Source of the DNA: Clostridiales bacterium
GTDB taxonomy: Bacteria > Bacillota > Clostridia > Oscillospirales > UBA644
Direction of reading: 5' to 3'
Length of the DNA: 55,233 nucleotides
NCBI GenBank assembly: GCA_016281915.1
Contig: JAEEJO010000054.1
Coordinates: 1 to 55,233 of the forward strand
Part shown: piece after piece, positions 15,860 through 23,786 of the stretch
How positions within the stretch are numbered: the first letter of the stretch is position 1
Layout of the letters: every line of letters starts with the position of its first letter
The notes under the pieces: model-generated
Told to the model about the DNA's origin: nothing
What the model saw: the letters and a program-made list of their open reading frames with translations, nothing else
Databases searched by the model: none
Translations under genes and position numbers: made by a program

Positions 15860-15953
15860 GACAGAGTAGGTGCCGAGCGTTAAGTGCCGAAGAATGGGAA
15901 GTTGTCTTCGGACGAAAAGATAAACTCTTGCGGTTTGGCACCGCGTCCGCTGT
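15860..15953 (+). promoter_or_regulatory. tetrahydrofolate (THF) riboswitch
   Basis: The sequence follows the THF riboswitch consensus closely. P1 is ACAG (15861-15864) with CTGT (15950-15953), followed by GAGTAGG. P2 is GGTGCC (15869-15874) with GGCACC (15937-15942). The conserved CGTTAAGTG follows, and P3 is CCGAAGA (15887-15893) with TCTTCGG (15905-15911), enclosing ATGGGAAGTTG. The 3' side ends in CGCGTCCGC. THF riboswitches bind reduced folates and repress folate transport or synthesis genes. Here it precedes a FolT-like transporter subunit and formate-THF ligase, which fits. Confidence 0.93.
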
Positions 15954-15974
15954 ATAAAATCAAATATTACGACG

Positions 15975-16005
15975 GATGATCTGAATTTTATTATTTGAGG
16001 TCATC
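15975..16005 (+). promoter_or_regulatory. probable expression platform: ribosome-site-sequestering hairpin
   Basis: GATGATCT at 15975-15982 pairs with AGGTCATC at 15998-16005 (one G-U pair), burying the GAGG ribosome site of the transporter gene (15997-16000). No T-run follows, so control is probably at translation. How it switches with the aptamer cannot be read directly. Confidence 0.55.
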
Positions 16006-16008
16006 ATT

Positions 16009-17097
16009 ATGAAAAAAAGCATCAAAGAACACGTAAAAACCATCATTGTCTGTTCTATCCTCGCCGCTGCGGGCTTCGTGCTTGACAGATTCCTCGGCGT
16101 TACATTTCCGCTTTTCGGCGTAAAAAGCCTTTCGGTCAACATCAGCTTCGTTCCGATTTTTCTTGCAGGCTTCCTTTACGGACCGGTCTGGGGAGCGCTT
16201 GTGGGCGGAGTTCAGGATCTTTTATGCGTGCTCCTTGTCCCCCTCGGCCCGTTTATGCCGGGTATTACTCTTTCAACCATGCTTGCCGGCGCGATGGCGG
16301 GCTTTTTCAAAATGCTTTTCATGAAGGACGGGAAAATAAAAGAAGGTTCCGCTTCGGGATCGGCAGATGCCGCAGGCAGCAAGATTTTTTCTGCCGTTCT
16401 CTGCGTCTTCGCCGCCGTATGCGGGGGCATGCTCTTTATTCCCGCGTTTTCCGCAGAATTCCCGGACGGGTCATCCGCTTCGCTTTCCGTCTGGCAGACG
16501 CTTGTTGAAACCGAAGAATACAAAACGGTTTTCACTTCGGTTCTCTCTTCTCTGGACGGTTCTGATACCGTGTCGCTTATCCGTGCCGGGATAGAGGTTT
16601 CCGACACGTCAGCGGAGGTCGCGGTAGGGTTTGCCGCAGCTCTTATTTTTGAAATAATCGCACTTGCGGCATACTTTTGCAGACGTAAGCTTCCTGCCTT
16701 TGCCGCGGCGTTTGCGGGCTTTGTTCTCAGTGGTCTTTCATCCTTCACGCTTATTCTTCAGATACCCAAAAAACTTTCCGGAACCGGCATTACCGTAACG
16801 GTAGGGGCTGTTCCGTATATATTCGCCGCAACGGCATGCGCGATCCTTATCGCAATGATACTGAATCAAAGCGTTGCTCTGACAAAACTTGCCGTTTTCT
16901 GTCTCGTTGCGTCTTCGGTCACATCGGTTCTCAACTCATTCTGGATCAGCCTTGCGTATACGTCCGTCAGCTTCTGGGTATATCTTGTGCCGAGACTTGC
17001 AGCAGCGCTTTTCATCGGCGTTCCTCTTTATACCGCTGTTCTTTGGCTTATCCTTAAAAAGACGGTACCGTCTCTTAAACACTCTCATCTTTTATAA
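16009..17097 (+). CDS. ECF transporter S component, FolT-like, with large internal insertion
   Basis: The first 105 residues and the last 70 match the folate-specific S component FolT. The first half has ISFVPIFLAGFLYGPVWGALVGGVQD, and LGPFMPGITLSTMLAGAMAGF at about 79-99. The second half has VTSVLNSFWISLAYTS and VPRLAAALFIGVPLYTAVLW. Typical FolT proteins are about 170-200 residues; this one is 362. The extra part, roughly residues 107-290, contains four additional hydrophobic helices and a soluble loop (about 150-205). S components bind the vitamin and dock onto the EcfA-EcfA'-EcfT energising module, which is not in this window. The THF riboswitch supports folate as ligand. The start has GAGG at 15997-16000. 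Confidence 0.85.
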   Translation: MKKSIKEHVKTIIVCSILAAAGFVLDRFLGVTFPLFGVKSLSVNISFVPIFLAGFLYGPVWGALVGGVQDLLCVLLVPLGPFMPGITLSTMLAGAMAGFFKMLFMKDGKIKEGSASGSADAAGSKIFSAVLCVFAAVCGGMLFIPAFSAEFPDGSSASLSVWQTLVETEEYKTVFTSVLSSLDGSDTVSLIRAGIEVSDTSAEVAVGFAAALIFEIIALAAYFCRRKLPAFAAAFAGFVLSGLSSFTLILQIPKKLSGTGITVTVGAVPYIFAATACAILIAMILNQSVALTKLAVFCLVASSVTSVLNSFWISLAYTSVSFWVYLVPRLAAALFIGVPLYTAVLWLILKKTVPSLKHSHLL

Positions 17098-17151
17098 GTA
17101 TCTTCATAAGCAATTATCATAAAACAATAAATATTATAAGGAGTTATCTGC

Positions 17152-18825
17152 ATGACTATCATTCCGTCCGACATCGAAATTTCCAAATCCGCCGAGCTTC
17201 TCCCGATAAAGAAAATAGCAGAGAATGCGGGTTTCAAAGAAGAGGAGATCATCTATTACGGTCCGTATAAAGCAAAGATTTCCGAAAAAGCTCTGAGAGA
17301 TAAGAAAAACAAAAACGGTCGACTCGTTCTTGTTACCGCGATCAACCCCACTCCCTTCGGAGAAGGAAAAACCACTACCACTATCGGTCTGGGCGACGCG
17401 CTCAATCTTATAGGCAAAAATACCGCGATAGCCCTGAGAGAACCTTCTCTCGGTCCTGTTTTCGGACTTAAAGGAGGCGCAACGGGCGGCGGATATTCGC
17501 AGGTGGTTCCGATGGAGGATATAAACCTTCATTTTACCGGAGACTTTCATGCGATAACGTCCGCAAACAACCTTCTCTGCGCAATGATAGACAATCATAT
17601 TTATCAGGGCAACGAGCAGAATATAGATCCTAAGCGCGTCATATTCCGTCGAGTTCTCGATATGAATGACCGCGCGCTCAGAAATATAGTTGTCGGAATG
17701 GGCAAACCCACAGACGGCGTTGTCCGTCAGGACGGATTCCAGATAACCGTTGCAAGCGAGGTAATGGCTGTTCTCTGCCTTGCAGACGATCTTGCAGACC
17801 TCAAAAAACGTCTCGGAAATATCCATATAGCAAACAGATATGACGGCACGCCCGTATATGCCAGAGACGTCAAGGCGGACGGAGCCATGGCGGCGCTTCT
17901 TAAAGACGCAATGCTGCCTAACCTCGTTCAGTCGATCGGACATTCTCCCTGCTTCATTCACGGCGGTCCATTTGCAAATATCGCCCACGGCTGCAACTCG
18001 GTAAGGGCTACAAGACTTGCAATGGACAGATTCGATTACTGCATCACCGAAGCAGGCTTCGGCTCAGACCTCGGCGCGGAAAAATTCCTCAATATAAAAT
18101 GCAGAAGACTCGGCGTAAGCCCGAAATGCATCGTTCTCGTGGCGACCGTAAGAGCGCTTAAATACAACGGCGGCGCATCTCCTGCGGAAAAGGGCGTTGA
18201 AAATCTCGAAGCTCTTGCCAAAGGTATGGACAATCTCAGAAAACACATAGAAAATCTGCGCGGATTCAACATCCCCGTAGTAGTCGCTCTCAACGTGTTC
18301 AACACCGATACCGAAGCCGAAAAGGATATGGTCAGAAAAGCGTGCGAGGAGTGCGGCGCGGAATTTGCATATTCATACGCTCACGCAATGGGCGGAAAAG
18401 GCGCCGTCGAGCTTGCGGAAAAAGTAGTAGCCGCATGCGATCAACCCTCCGGGATAAAATATACCTACGACCTTAACGATTCCATAGAGGATAAGATACT
18501 TGCCGTTGCCAGAACGATTTACGGCGCAGACGGCGTTCAGTACGCGCCTGCCGCAAGAAAAACAATGGAGGAAATAACGGCTCTCGGCGCGTCGTCGCTG
18601 CCGATATGCGTTGCCAAAACACAGTATTCCTTCTCGGATAATCCCCAGCTGCTCTGCCGTCCCAAAAATTTCAGTATTACCGTAAGGGATATGAAACTCA
18701 GCTCCGGCGCGGGATTCATAGTCGTCTATCTCGGCGATATCCTTACCATGCCGGGTCTTCCCAAGGTTCCCGCGGCAAACAATATCGATATCGATAACGA
18801 CGGAAATATAGTAGGACTGTTCTGA
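17152..18825 (+). CDS. fhs: formate-tetrahydrofolate ligase
   Basis: Fhs joins formate to THF with ATP to give 10-formyl-THF, the entry point of formate into the one-carbon pool. The 557-residue protein has the full family length. Its P-loop TPFGEGKTTTT is at residues 67-77, with the VTAINP lead-in, and LREPSLGPVFGLKGGATGGG follows. The C-terminal MPGLPKVPAANNIDID is also conserved. A strong AAGGAG lies upstream of the ATG. It follows the FolT gene by 54 bases and probably shares the riboswitch-controlled transcript. A long antisense frame across it is a shadow. Confidence 0.98.
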   Translation: MTIIPSDIEISKSAELLPIKKIAENAGFKEEEIIYYGPYKAKISEKALRDKKNKNGRLVLVTAINPTPFGEGKTTTTIGLGDALNLIGKNTAIALREPSLGPVFGLKGGATGGGYSQVVPMEDINLHFTGDFHAITSANNLLCAMIDNHIYQGNEQNIDPKRVIFRRVLDMNDRALRNIVVGMGKPTDGVVRQDGFQITVASEVMAVLCLADDLADLKKRLGNIHIANRYDGTPVYARDVKADGAMAALLKDAMLPNLVQSIGHSPCFIHGGPFANIAHGCNSVRATRLAMDRFDYCITEAGFGSDLGAEKFLNIKCRRLGVSPKCIVLVATVRALKYNGGASPAEKGVENLEALAKGMDNLRKHIENLRGFNIPVVVALNVFNTDTEAEKDMVRKACEECGAEFAYSYAHAMGGKGAVELAEKVVAACDQPSGIKYTYDLNDSIEDKILAVARTIYGADGVQYAPAARKTMEEITALGASSLPICVAKTQYSFSDNPQLLCRPKNFSITVRDMKLSSGAGFIVVYLGDILTMPGLPKVPAANNIDIDNDGNIVGLF

Positions 18826-18834
18826 TATCTCAAA

Positions 18835-19311
18835 ATGAGCAAAAAAGACGAAAAAACAAACGTAATGCGCGTCCTTGAACAGCACGGGACCGAGTTTGAA
18901 ATCTTTTCTTATTCTTCGGAGTTCACAAACGCCGCAGAAGCGGCGAAAACTCTCGGCGAAGACCCTGAGTCTCTTTTCAAAACGCTCGTAGCCGTCGGAA
19001 AAAGCAAAGAACACTATGTATTCATGATCCCGTCATGCGAAGAGCTCGATCTGAAAAAGGCAGCGGCGGCAACAGGAGAAAAATCCGTTGAAATGATTCC
19101 GCAAAAAGAGCTTCTGCCTCTTACGGGTTACGTTCACGGAGGCTGTTCGCCGATAGGCATGAGAAAGCAGTTCGACACATATATAGACGAAACGTCCGTT
19201 CTTTTCGACAGGATATGTTTTTCGGGCGGAAGAGTGGGCTTTATGGTCAAAATGAAGGTTTCCGATCTCAACTCGATCATTCCGGTCATAACAGCAGATC
19301 TGATAAAATAG
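18835..19311 (+). CDS. ybaK: YbaK/EbsC-type Cys-tRNA(Pro) deacylase
   Basis: The 158-residue protein matches the YbaK family, which hydrolyses Cys-tRNA(Pro) misacylated by ProRS. Diagnostic features are the LFKTLVAVGK segment containing the key lysine, the VHGGCSPIGM loop near residues 100-110 and the SGGRVGFMV stretch close to the end. It starts nine bases after the fhs stop without a clear ribosome site, so it is probably coupled to fhs translation. Related paralogues (ProX, EbsC) act on other misacylated tRNAs; I keep the general family name. Confidence 0.92.
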   Translation: MSKKDEKTNVMRVLEQHGTEFEIFSYSSEFTNAAEAAKTLGEDPESLFKTLVAVGKSKEHYVFMIPSCEELDLKKAAAATGEKSVEMIPQKELLPLTGYVHGGCSPIGMRKQFDTYIDETSVLFDRICFSGGRVGFMVKMKVSDLNSIIPVITADLIK

Positions 19312-19320
19312 AAAGATAAA

Positions 19321-19352
19321 AAGAATCCGCATTTTTCGCGGATTCTTTGTCT
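19321..19352 (+). terminator. intrinsic terminator of the folate unit
   Basis: AAGAATCCGC at 19321-19330 pairs with 19338-19347 around a seven-base loop, followed by TGTCTTTT. Ten base pairs, just after the ybaK stop. Confidence 0.85.
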
Positions 19353-19387
19353 TTTACCGAATAAAACCTGTATTATGCTTTTCTCTA

Positions 19388-19416
19388 TTGACAAACACGG
19401 ACAAATGATGTATAAT
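19388..19416 (+). promoter_or_regulatory. strong promoter of the Asp23-FakA operon
   Basis: TTGACA at 19388-19393, 17 bases, TATAAT at 19411-19416: full consensus. The first gene starts about 206 bases past the predicted transcription start, leaving a long leader. Confidence 0.8.
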
Positions 19417-19422
19417 TATAAT

Positions 19423-19628
19423 GATATATTATCGCGTTCCGTTTTAAGATAATTGACCGCGATAACATTGCCCCGGCGCTTTTTTATCGGTTTGTAAAAT
19501 AAAGTTTCTACAAACTTTACTTTTTATATGTTGTAAAAGATGAATATTTGATGTAAAATATAATGTAAACCGATTTTTACATACCGTTACGAATAAATAT
19601 ACAGACAGCTTTTAAAGGAGGGCTGAAT
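19423..19628 (+). promoter_or_regulatory. structured leader upstream of the Asp23 gene
   Basis: The leader has no gene. TTATCGCG (19429-19436) pairs with CGCGATAA (19458-19465), whose 3' part could instead pair with TTATCG at 19484-19489. TAAAGTTT (19500-19507) pairs with 19512-19519 before TTTTTATAT. ATGTAAA (19563-19569) pairs with TTTACAT (19576-19582). TGTAAA recurs at 19493, 19532, 19552 and 19564. It could be an attenuator or an operator array; I cannot assign it to a known class. AAAGGAGG precedes the ATG at 19629. Confidence 0.4.
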
Positions 19629-19976
19629 ATGCTCAGACTCGATAATGACAACGGCATCATCGCGGTTGACGATACCGTTATCTCAAACATTGTTTCGATC
19701 GTTGCGGGAAACTGCTTCGGTATATCCGGTATGACCGCAAAAAACATGACCGAGGAATTCTGGGAACTCGTTCGCAGAGATCCGAGCGATAAGGGCATTT
19801 CCGTTCGCTGCATCGGAAACACCATTGAGGTCGATCTCCACATTATGGTTCTTTACGGTATCAATATCCCTGCCATTACCGACAGTATCACCCATAAGAT
19901 CACATATACCCTTGAAGAAATGACCGGATTTGAAGTCAGCGCTGTCAACATATTTGTTGATTCCGTTACAAAATGA
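19629..19976 (+). CDS. Asp23/Gls24 family protein
   Basis: The 115-residue protein is a single Asp23/Gls24 (DUF322) domain: an N-terminal beta start (GIIAVDDTVISNIVSIVAGNC), a basic middle, IEVDLHIMVLYGINIP, and a C-terminal TGFEVSAVNIFVDSV. Members are small cytoplasmic or membrane-associated proteins first seen in alkaline and envelope stress, now known to recur next to FakA-type kinases in Bacillota. Here it is also followed directly by a FakA homologue, so a shared operon function is likely. Length is typical of the YloU type. Confidence 0.93.
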   Translation: MLRLDNDNGIIAVDDTVISNIVSIVAGNCFGISGMTAKNMTEEFWELVRRDPSDKGISVRCIGNTIEVDLHIMVLYGINIPAITDSITHKITYTLEEMTGFEVSAVNIFVDSVTK

Positions 19977-19987
19977 AATTCTGAATA

Positions 19988-21637
19988 ATGATGAGGTTTG
20001 CAGAAATAATGATAAACGGACAGATTTTTCGCGATATGGTGCTGTCTGCAGCCAATGCGATCGATAACGAAAAAGAAAAAATAAACAGCCTTAACGTTTT
20101 CCCTGTTCCGGACGGCGACACGGGCATCAATATGAGCCTTACGATGCAGTCCGCAAAGAAAAATCTCGCGTCTTTTGACGGAGATCTGTCTCGCTGCGCC
20201 GATCTTGTTGCGTCATCCCTTCTTCGCGGAGCGAGAGGCAACTCGGGCGTAATCCTTTCCCTTTTCTTCAGAGGTATCGCAAAAGAACTCAAAGGCATGT
20301 CGGAAGCGGGAACCATGGAAATGGCGCGCTCGTTCAAAAACGGCGTTGATTCTGCTTACAAAGCGGTCCGCCATCCTACCGAAGGAACGATACTTACCGT
20401 TATGCGCCTTTCGGCAGACGCTGCTCTCGCAAACGCCGAGACGAACGACGATATTCTGTCGTTTTTTGAATGCGTTTACACTACTGCGAAGGACGCTCTC
20501 GCTTCAACCCCCGATCTTCTGCCGGTCCTTAAACAGGCAAAAGTTGTTGATGCCGGCGGCAAGGGATTCATAACGATTTTCGGCGGAATGCTTTCAGTTC
20601 TTCGCGGCGACGGCATAATTGCGCAGACTCAGAGCGAAACTACCGAACAGGCAGCGTCTTTTGACGAATTCAAGACCGAAGACATAAAATTCTCTTACTG
20701 CACCGAGTGTATAGTTGAAAAGAAAAAAGATATAACCGATGCTGATATCGACGCTTTCAGCAAATTTGTCGCTTCCGCAGGTGACAGCGACGTTTTCGTT
20801 GACGACACTGATATCATAAAGATCCACGTTCATACCAACGATCCCGGAAAAGTCCTTTCCGCCGCTCTTTGCTGCGGTCCGCTTATAACGATCAAAGTTG
20901 AGAACATGAAGCTTCAGCACACAAACGTTATCGAGAAACAGGCTTCCGAAAACGTTAAAGAGAAGATCGCCGCTCCCGAAAAGAAATACGGCTTCGTTTC
21001 AGTCGCCGCAGGTGCAGGTCTTTGCAGCGTTTTCCGCGATCTCGGTGCAGACGTGATAGTTGAGGGCGGACAGACCATGAACCCCTCCACCGAAGACATT
21101 ATCTCGGCAATAAACAGAACACCGAGCGAGATCGTATACGTTCTTCCGAACAATAAAAATATATATATGGCGGCAAAACAGGCTGCTGAGATAATCGAAG
21201 ACAAATCCGTAATCGTTATCCGCACAAAATCCGTGCCGCAGGGCATCTCTGCGATGCTTGCTTTCGACGAAAGCGCGGAGGTTGAAGAAAACACCGAAAA
21301 CATGATCAGCGCAAAAGACGGAGTTCTCACCGCAAGCATTACTTTCGCCGCTCGTGATTCGGTATTCGACAACAATGAGATCCATGAAGGACAATATCTC
21401 GGACTTGTAAACGGCGACGTTCGATACGTTGAAAACAACTGCGAGGATTGTATCGATAAAATAGCCTCAGACGTTTCCGATTCTTCCTGCATCACGGTAT
21501 TTTACGGTGCCGATATCAAGGAAGAGGAAGCTGAAAAGATGTGCGAACATCTCAAATCAAAACTTCCCGAAGACAAGGAAGTAGTTCTTATAAACGGCGG
21601 TCAGCCGGTATATTTCTACCTCATTTCAGCCGAATAA
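19988..21637 (+). CDS. DAK2 domain protein, FakA-like fatty acid kinase
   Basis: The N-terminal 200 residues are a DAK2 kinase domain: LNVFPVPDGDTGINMSLT (metal-binding aspartates at about 42-45), then LLRGARGNSGVILSLFFRG and a VDAGGKGF segment near 190. The remainder is the FakA middle and C-terminal domain, including VHTNDPGKVLSAA. In Staphylococcus, FakA phosphorylates fatty acids carried by FakB (DegV-type) proteins, feeding exogenous fatty acids into phospholipid. No FakB is in this window. Internal ATGs at 19991 or 20009 are alternative starts; none has a close ribosome site. The Asp23-FakA order matches the YloU-YloV pair of Bacillus. Confidence 0.9.
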   Translation: MMRFAEIMINGQIFRDMVLSAANAIDNEKEKINSLNVFPVPDGDTGINMSLTMQSAKKNLASFDGDLSRCADLVASSLLRGARGNSGVILSLFFRGIAKELKGMSEAGTMEMARSFKNGVDSAYKAVRHPTEGTILTVMRLSADAALANAETNDDILSFFECVYTTAKDALASTPDLLPVLKQAKVVDAGGKGFITIFGGMLSVLRGDGIIAQTQSETTEQAASFDEFKTEDIKFSYCTECIVEKKKDITDADIDAFSKFVASAGDSDVFVDDTDIIKIHVHTNDPGKVLSAALCCGPLITIKVENMKLQHTNVIEKQASENVKEKIAAPEKKYGFVSVAAGAGLCSVFRDLGADVIVEGGQTMNPSTEDIISAINRTPSEIVYVLPNNKNIYMAAKQAAEIIEDKSVIVIRTKSVPQGISAMLAFDESAEVEENTENMISAKDGVLTASITFAARDSVFDNNEIHEGQYLGLVNGDVRYVENNCEDCIDKIASDVSDSSCITVFYGADIKEEEAEKMCEHLKSKLPEDKEVVLINGGQPVYFYLISAE

Positions 21638-21661
21638 TCTCCTGAAACAGGAAAAACAGTC

Positions 21662-23068
21662 ATGAAAAAGCTTTTCGTAGTTCTTCTTCTGCTTCTTTGC
21701 CCGATAGCGGCAACAGCCTGTGCGCAGACTAATATAGAAGACCTCATCGCTCTTCCCGAGACAGGTTCGCTTGAACAGCGTATCAGCGACAAGCTTCTCG
21801 AAGTTGAGGCGGATGATGTCTCGCTTGTTTTTGCGCTCAGAGGGCAGACCCAGAATCCGATAAGCTTTTTTGACATAAACGGAGACGGATCTGACGAGAT
21901 CGTAGTCCTTTATCGCAGCTTCAAAGCGCATCCGAGTTCCGGTGACACTGCGAACATACACATCTTTTCGGAAAATAACGGTGTGTTAACATCCCTTTTC
22001 GATATAATAGGCGCAGGCAGCGGCATAGACATGATCGAATTTACCGATTTTAACGGTGACGGCATTGCTGAGCTCGTTGTTGGCTATATCGCAGCATACG
22101 ATTCATCGACCATGCTTTACGTTTACGAATTCGATTTCGTCAACAAGCGCGCAGACAATACCGTGGCAAGAAGATATACCGAGTTTGTTGTTACCGATCT
22201 TAATGGCGACGGCAACAGCGATATGCTTTCCGCCACATACAAGTCTCTTGACAGTGTAGCATATGCCAGCTTCTTCAACTATGACCCTTTCGAGAAATGT
22301 GTAAAGGAATCCAGTATTACAGCACCGCTTTCATTCAGCCTTGATCCTTATACCATGATCCCGTTTATGGCAGAAAACGGAAAGAATGCCGTAATACTTA
22401 CGTCACGTTACGGAACGATGCTTCTTACCAACGAGATAATCGTATGGAACAGTTTGAAAAACCAGATAGAGAATATTTCATATGATCAGTCTGCCGGAAG
22501 AAAACAGATAGCATATATGAAGACGGATTACTGCTCGCTCGGCGAGTTTATTCCGACAGATATAGACGGCGACGGCACGCTTGAGATACCCATCTGCCGC
22601 TTTTTTGATGAAGACGCCGCCTCTCAGGCGCTCACAAGCTGGCAGGAAGCGCTGCTTTACCCTTATACCTGGTATACGTTTACCGGCGAGGAGCTCAAAC
22701 CCGATTTCACCTCATATATAAACAGTGAAAGAAGCTATCTTTTCGTTCTTCGCGATGCGGAAGCATATGAAAACATCAAAGCGTATCTTAACTATAACAA
22801 CGACCTTTATTTCTATTATGTTGCCAAAGAATCTGATACGTTCCCTGTTTTCGGCGTCGATCAGAGAATTCTTCTTTTCAGCGTTCAGAGTTCTTCTTCA
22901 GCACCGCAGTTTGACGAAAATCACGCTTTTCTTTACTATTCCGAGGTGACGGGCGAATATTTCACTCTTGTAAAAGCGGATATTCCCGAGGAGGCGCGGC
23001 AGTTTATGCCGTCTGACGATATCCTAACAAACGCATTCAGACCGGCGACCGTAACGGTCGGTAATTGA
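21662..23068 (+). CDS. lipoprotein with FG-GAP/VCBS-type calcium-binding repeats
   Basis: A signal sequence ends in the lipobox ATAC (cysteine at residue 20). The mature protein contains at least four D-x-[ND]-G-D-G calcium-loop repeats: DINGDGSDE near 72, DFNGDGIAE near 130, DLNGDGNSD near 180 and DIDGDGTLE near 302. These are typical of beta-propeller-forming FG-GAP/VCBS proteins exposed outside the cell. It lies between the FakA homologue and a two-component system. An input or accessory role for the downstream sensor kinase is possible but is inference from position only. Confidence 0.75.
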   Translation: MKKLFVVLLLLLCPIAATACAQTNIEDLIALPETGSLEQRISDKLLEVEADDVSLVFALRGQTQNPISFFDINGDGSDEIVVLYRSFKAHPSSGDTANIHIFSENNGVLTSLFDIIGAGSGIDMIEFTDFNGDGIAELVVGYIAAYDSSTMLYVYEFDFVNKRADNTVARRYTEFVVTDLNGDGNSDMLSATYKSLDSVAYASFFNYDPFEKCVKESSITAPLSFSLDPYTMIPFMAENGKNAVILTSRYGTMLLTNEIIVWNSLKNQIENISYDQSAGRKQIAYMKTDYCSLGEFIPTDIDGDGTLEIPICRFFDEDAASQALTSWQEALLYPYTWYTFTGEELKPDFTSYINSERSYLFVLRDAEAYENIKAYLNYNNDLYFYYVAKESDTFPVFGVDQRILLFSVQSSSSAPQFDENHAFLYYSEVTGEYFTLVKADIPEEARQFMPSDDILTNAFRPATVTVGN

Positions 23069-23084
23069 AAGGAGGCATATTCCC

Positions 23085-23786
23085 GTGAAAAAAATTCTAA
23101 TTCTCGAAGATGAGATGTCTATACGCGATTTCATCGTCTTCAACTTCAAAAGAGCAGGATATGAGGTGTTTGAAGCAGGCAGCGGCAATGAGGCGCTCTC
23201 GGTTTTTTCAGCTCATCCTGATATTACTCTTGCAGTCCTTGACGTTATGCTGCCCGATATCGACGGATTTGAAGTTTGCAGAAAACTTCGCGCGCAGAAC
23301 AAAACGATGGGAATAATAATGCTTTCCGCAAAAGATCTTGACGAAGACGTCCTTTCGGGCTTTATTTCCGGCGCAGACGATTACGTCAAAAAACCGGTCA
23401 GCGCATCCGTGCTCGTAGCTAAAGTTGATGCCCTTTACAGACGTATTTCCGCCCTTCAGACCGCTCAGCCGGCGGTTCCCGCAAAAGCTTCGGAAATATT
23501 TGTGCTTGACGAAAAAAAGCGCACGGCATCAAAAAACGGTCAACCGCTCGATCTAACTCCCAATGAATTCAGTATTCTCAAATATTTTATCGAACATCCC
23601 GACGTTGTAATTACGCGAGAAGATATTCTTCAGGCTGTCTGGGGCTATAATTTCAACGGCGATGCCGATATAGTAAACGTTAACATAACAAGGCTCAGAA
23701 AGAAAATAGAGGATAAACCGTCAAAACCCGATTTTTTGCAGACTTCGTGGGGTAAGGGTTATATCTGGAAAACTACCGAACAATGA
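23085..23786 (+). CDS. OmpR/PhoB-family response regulator
   Basis: The receiver domain (residues 1-115) has the acidic pair at 8-10, the phospho-acceptor D53 in LDVMLPD, S81 and the conserved lysine in VKKP. A winged-helix DNA-binding domain fills residues 135-230 (LDLTPNEFSILKYF and RLRKKIEDK). The start codon is GTG with AAAGGAGG 10 bases upstream. Its last bases overlap the kinase gene (ATGA), so the two form a two-component pair. The regulated genes cannot be told from here. Confidence 0.95.
   Translation: MKKILILEDEMSIRDFIVFNFKRAGYEVFEAGSGNEALSVFSAHPDITLAVLDVMLPDIDGFEVCRKLRAQNKTMGIIMLSAKDLDEDVLSGFISGADDYVKKPVSASVLVAKVDALYRRISALQTAQPAVPAKASEIFVLDEKKRTASKNGQPLDLTPNEFSILKYFIEHPDVVITREDILQAVWGYNFNGDADIVNVNITRLRKKIEDKPSKPDFLQTSWGKGYIWKTTEQ

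Noticed and set aside
17098..17151. Second riboswitch or terminator before fhs
   Set aside because: The 54-base gap has only a ribosome site and A/T-rich sequence; no aptamer or stem could be found.
17134..17988. 284-codon open frame on the minus strand across fhs
   Set aside because: It is antisense to a fully conserved formate-THF ligase and its translation has no recognisable domain; it reflects codon bias of fhs.
19466..19490. Intrinsic terminator in the Asp23 leader (CGGCGC followed by TTTTTT)
   Set aside because: The preceding bases give no stable stem with a normal loop; it is kept only as part of the general leader description.
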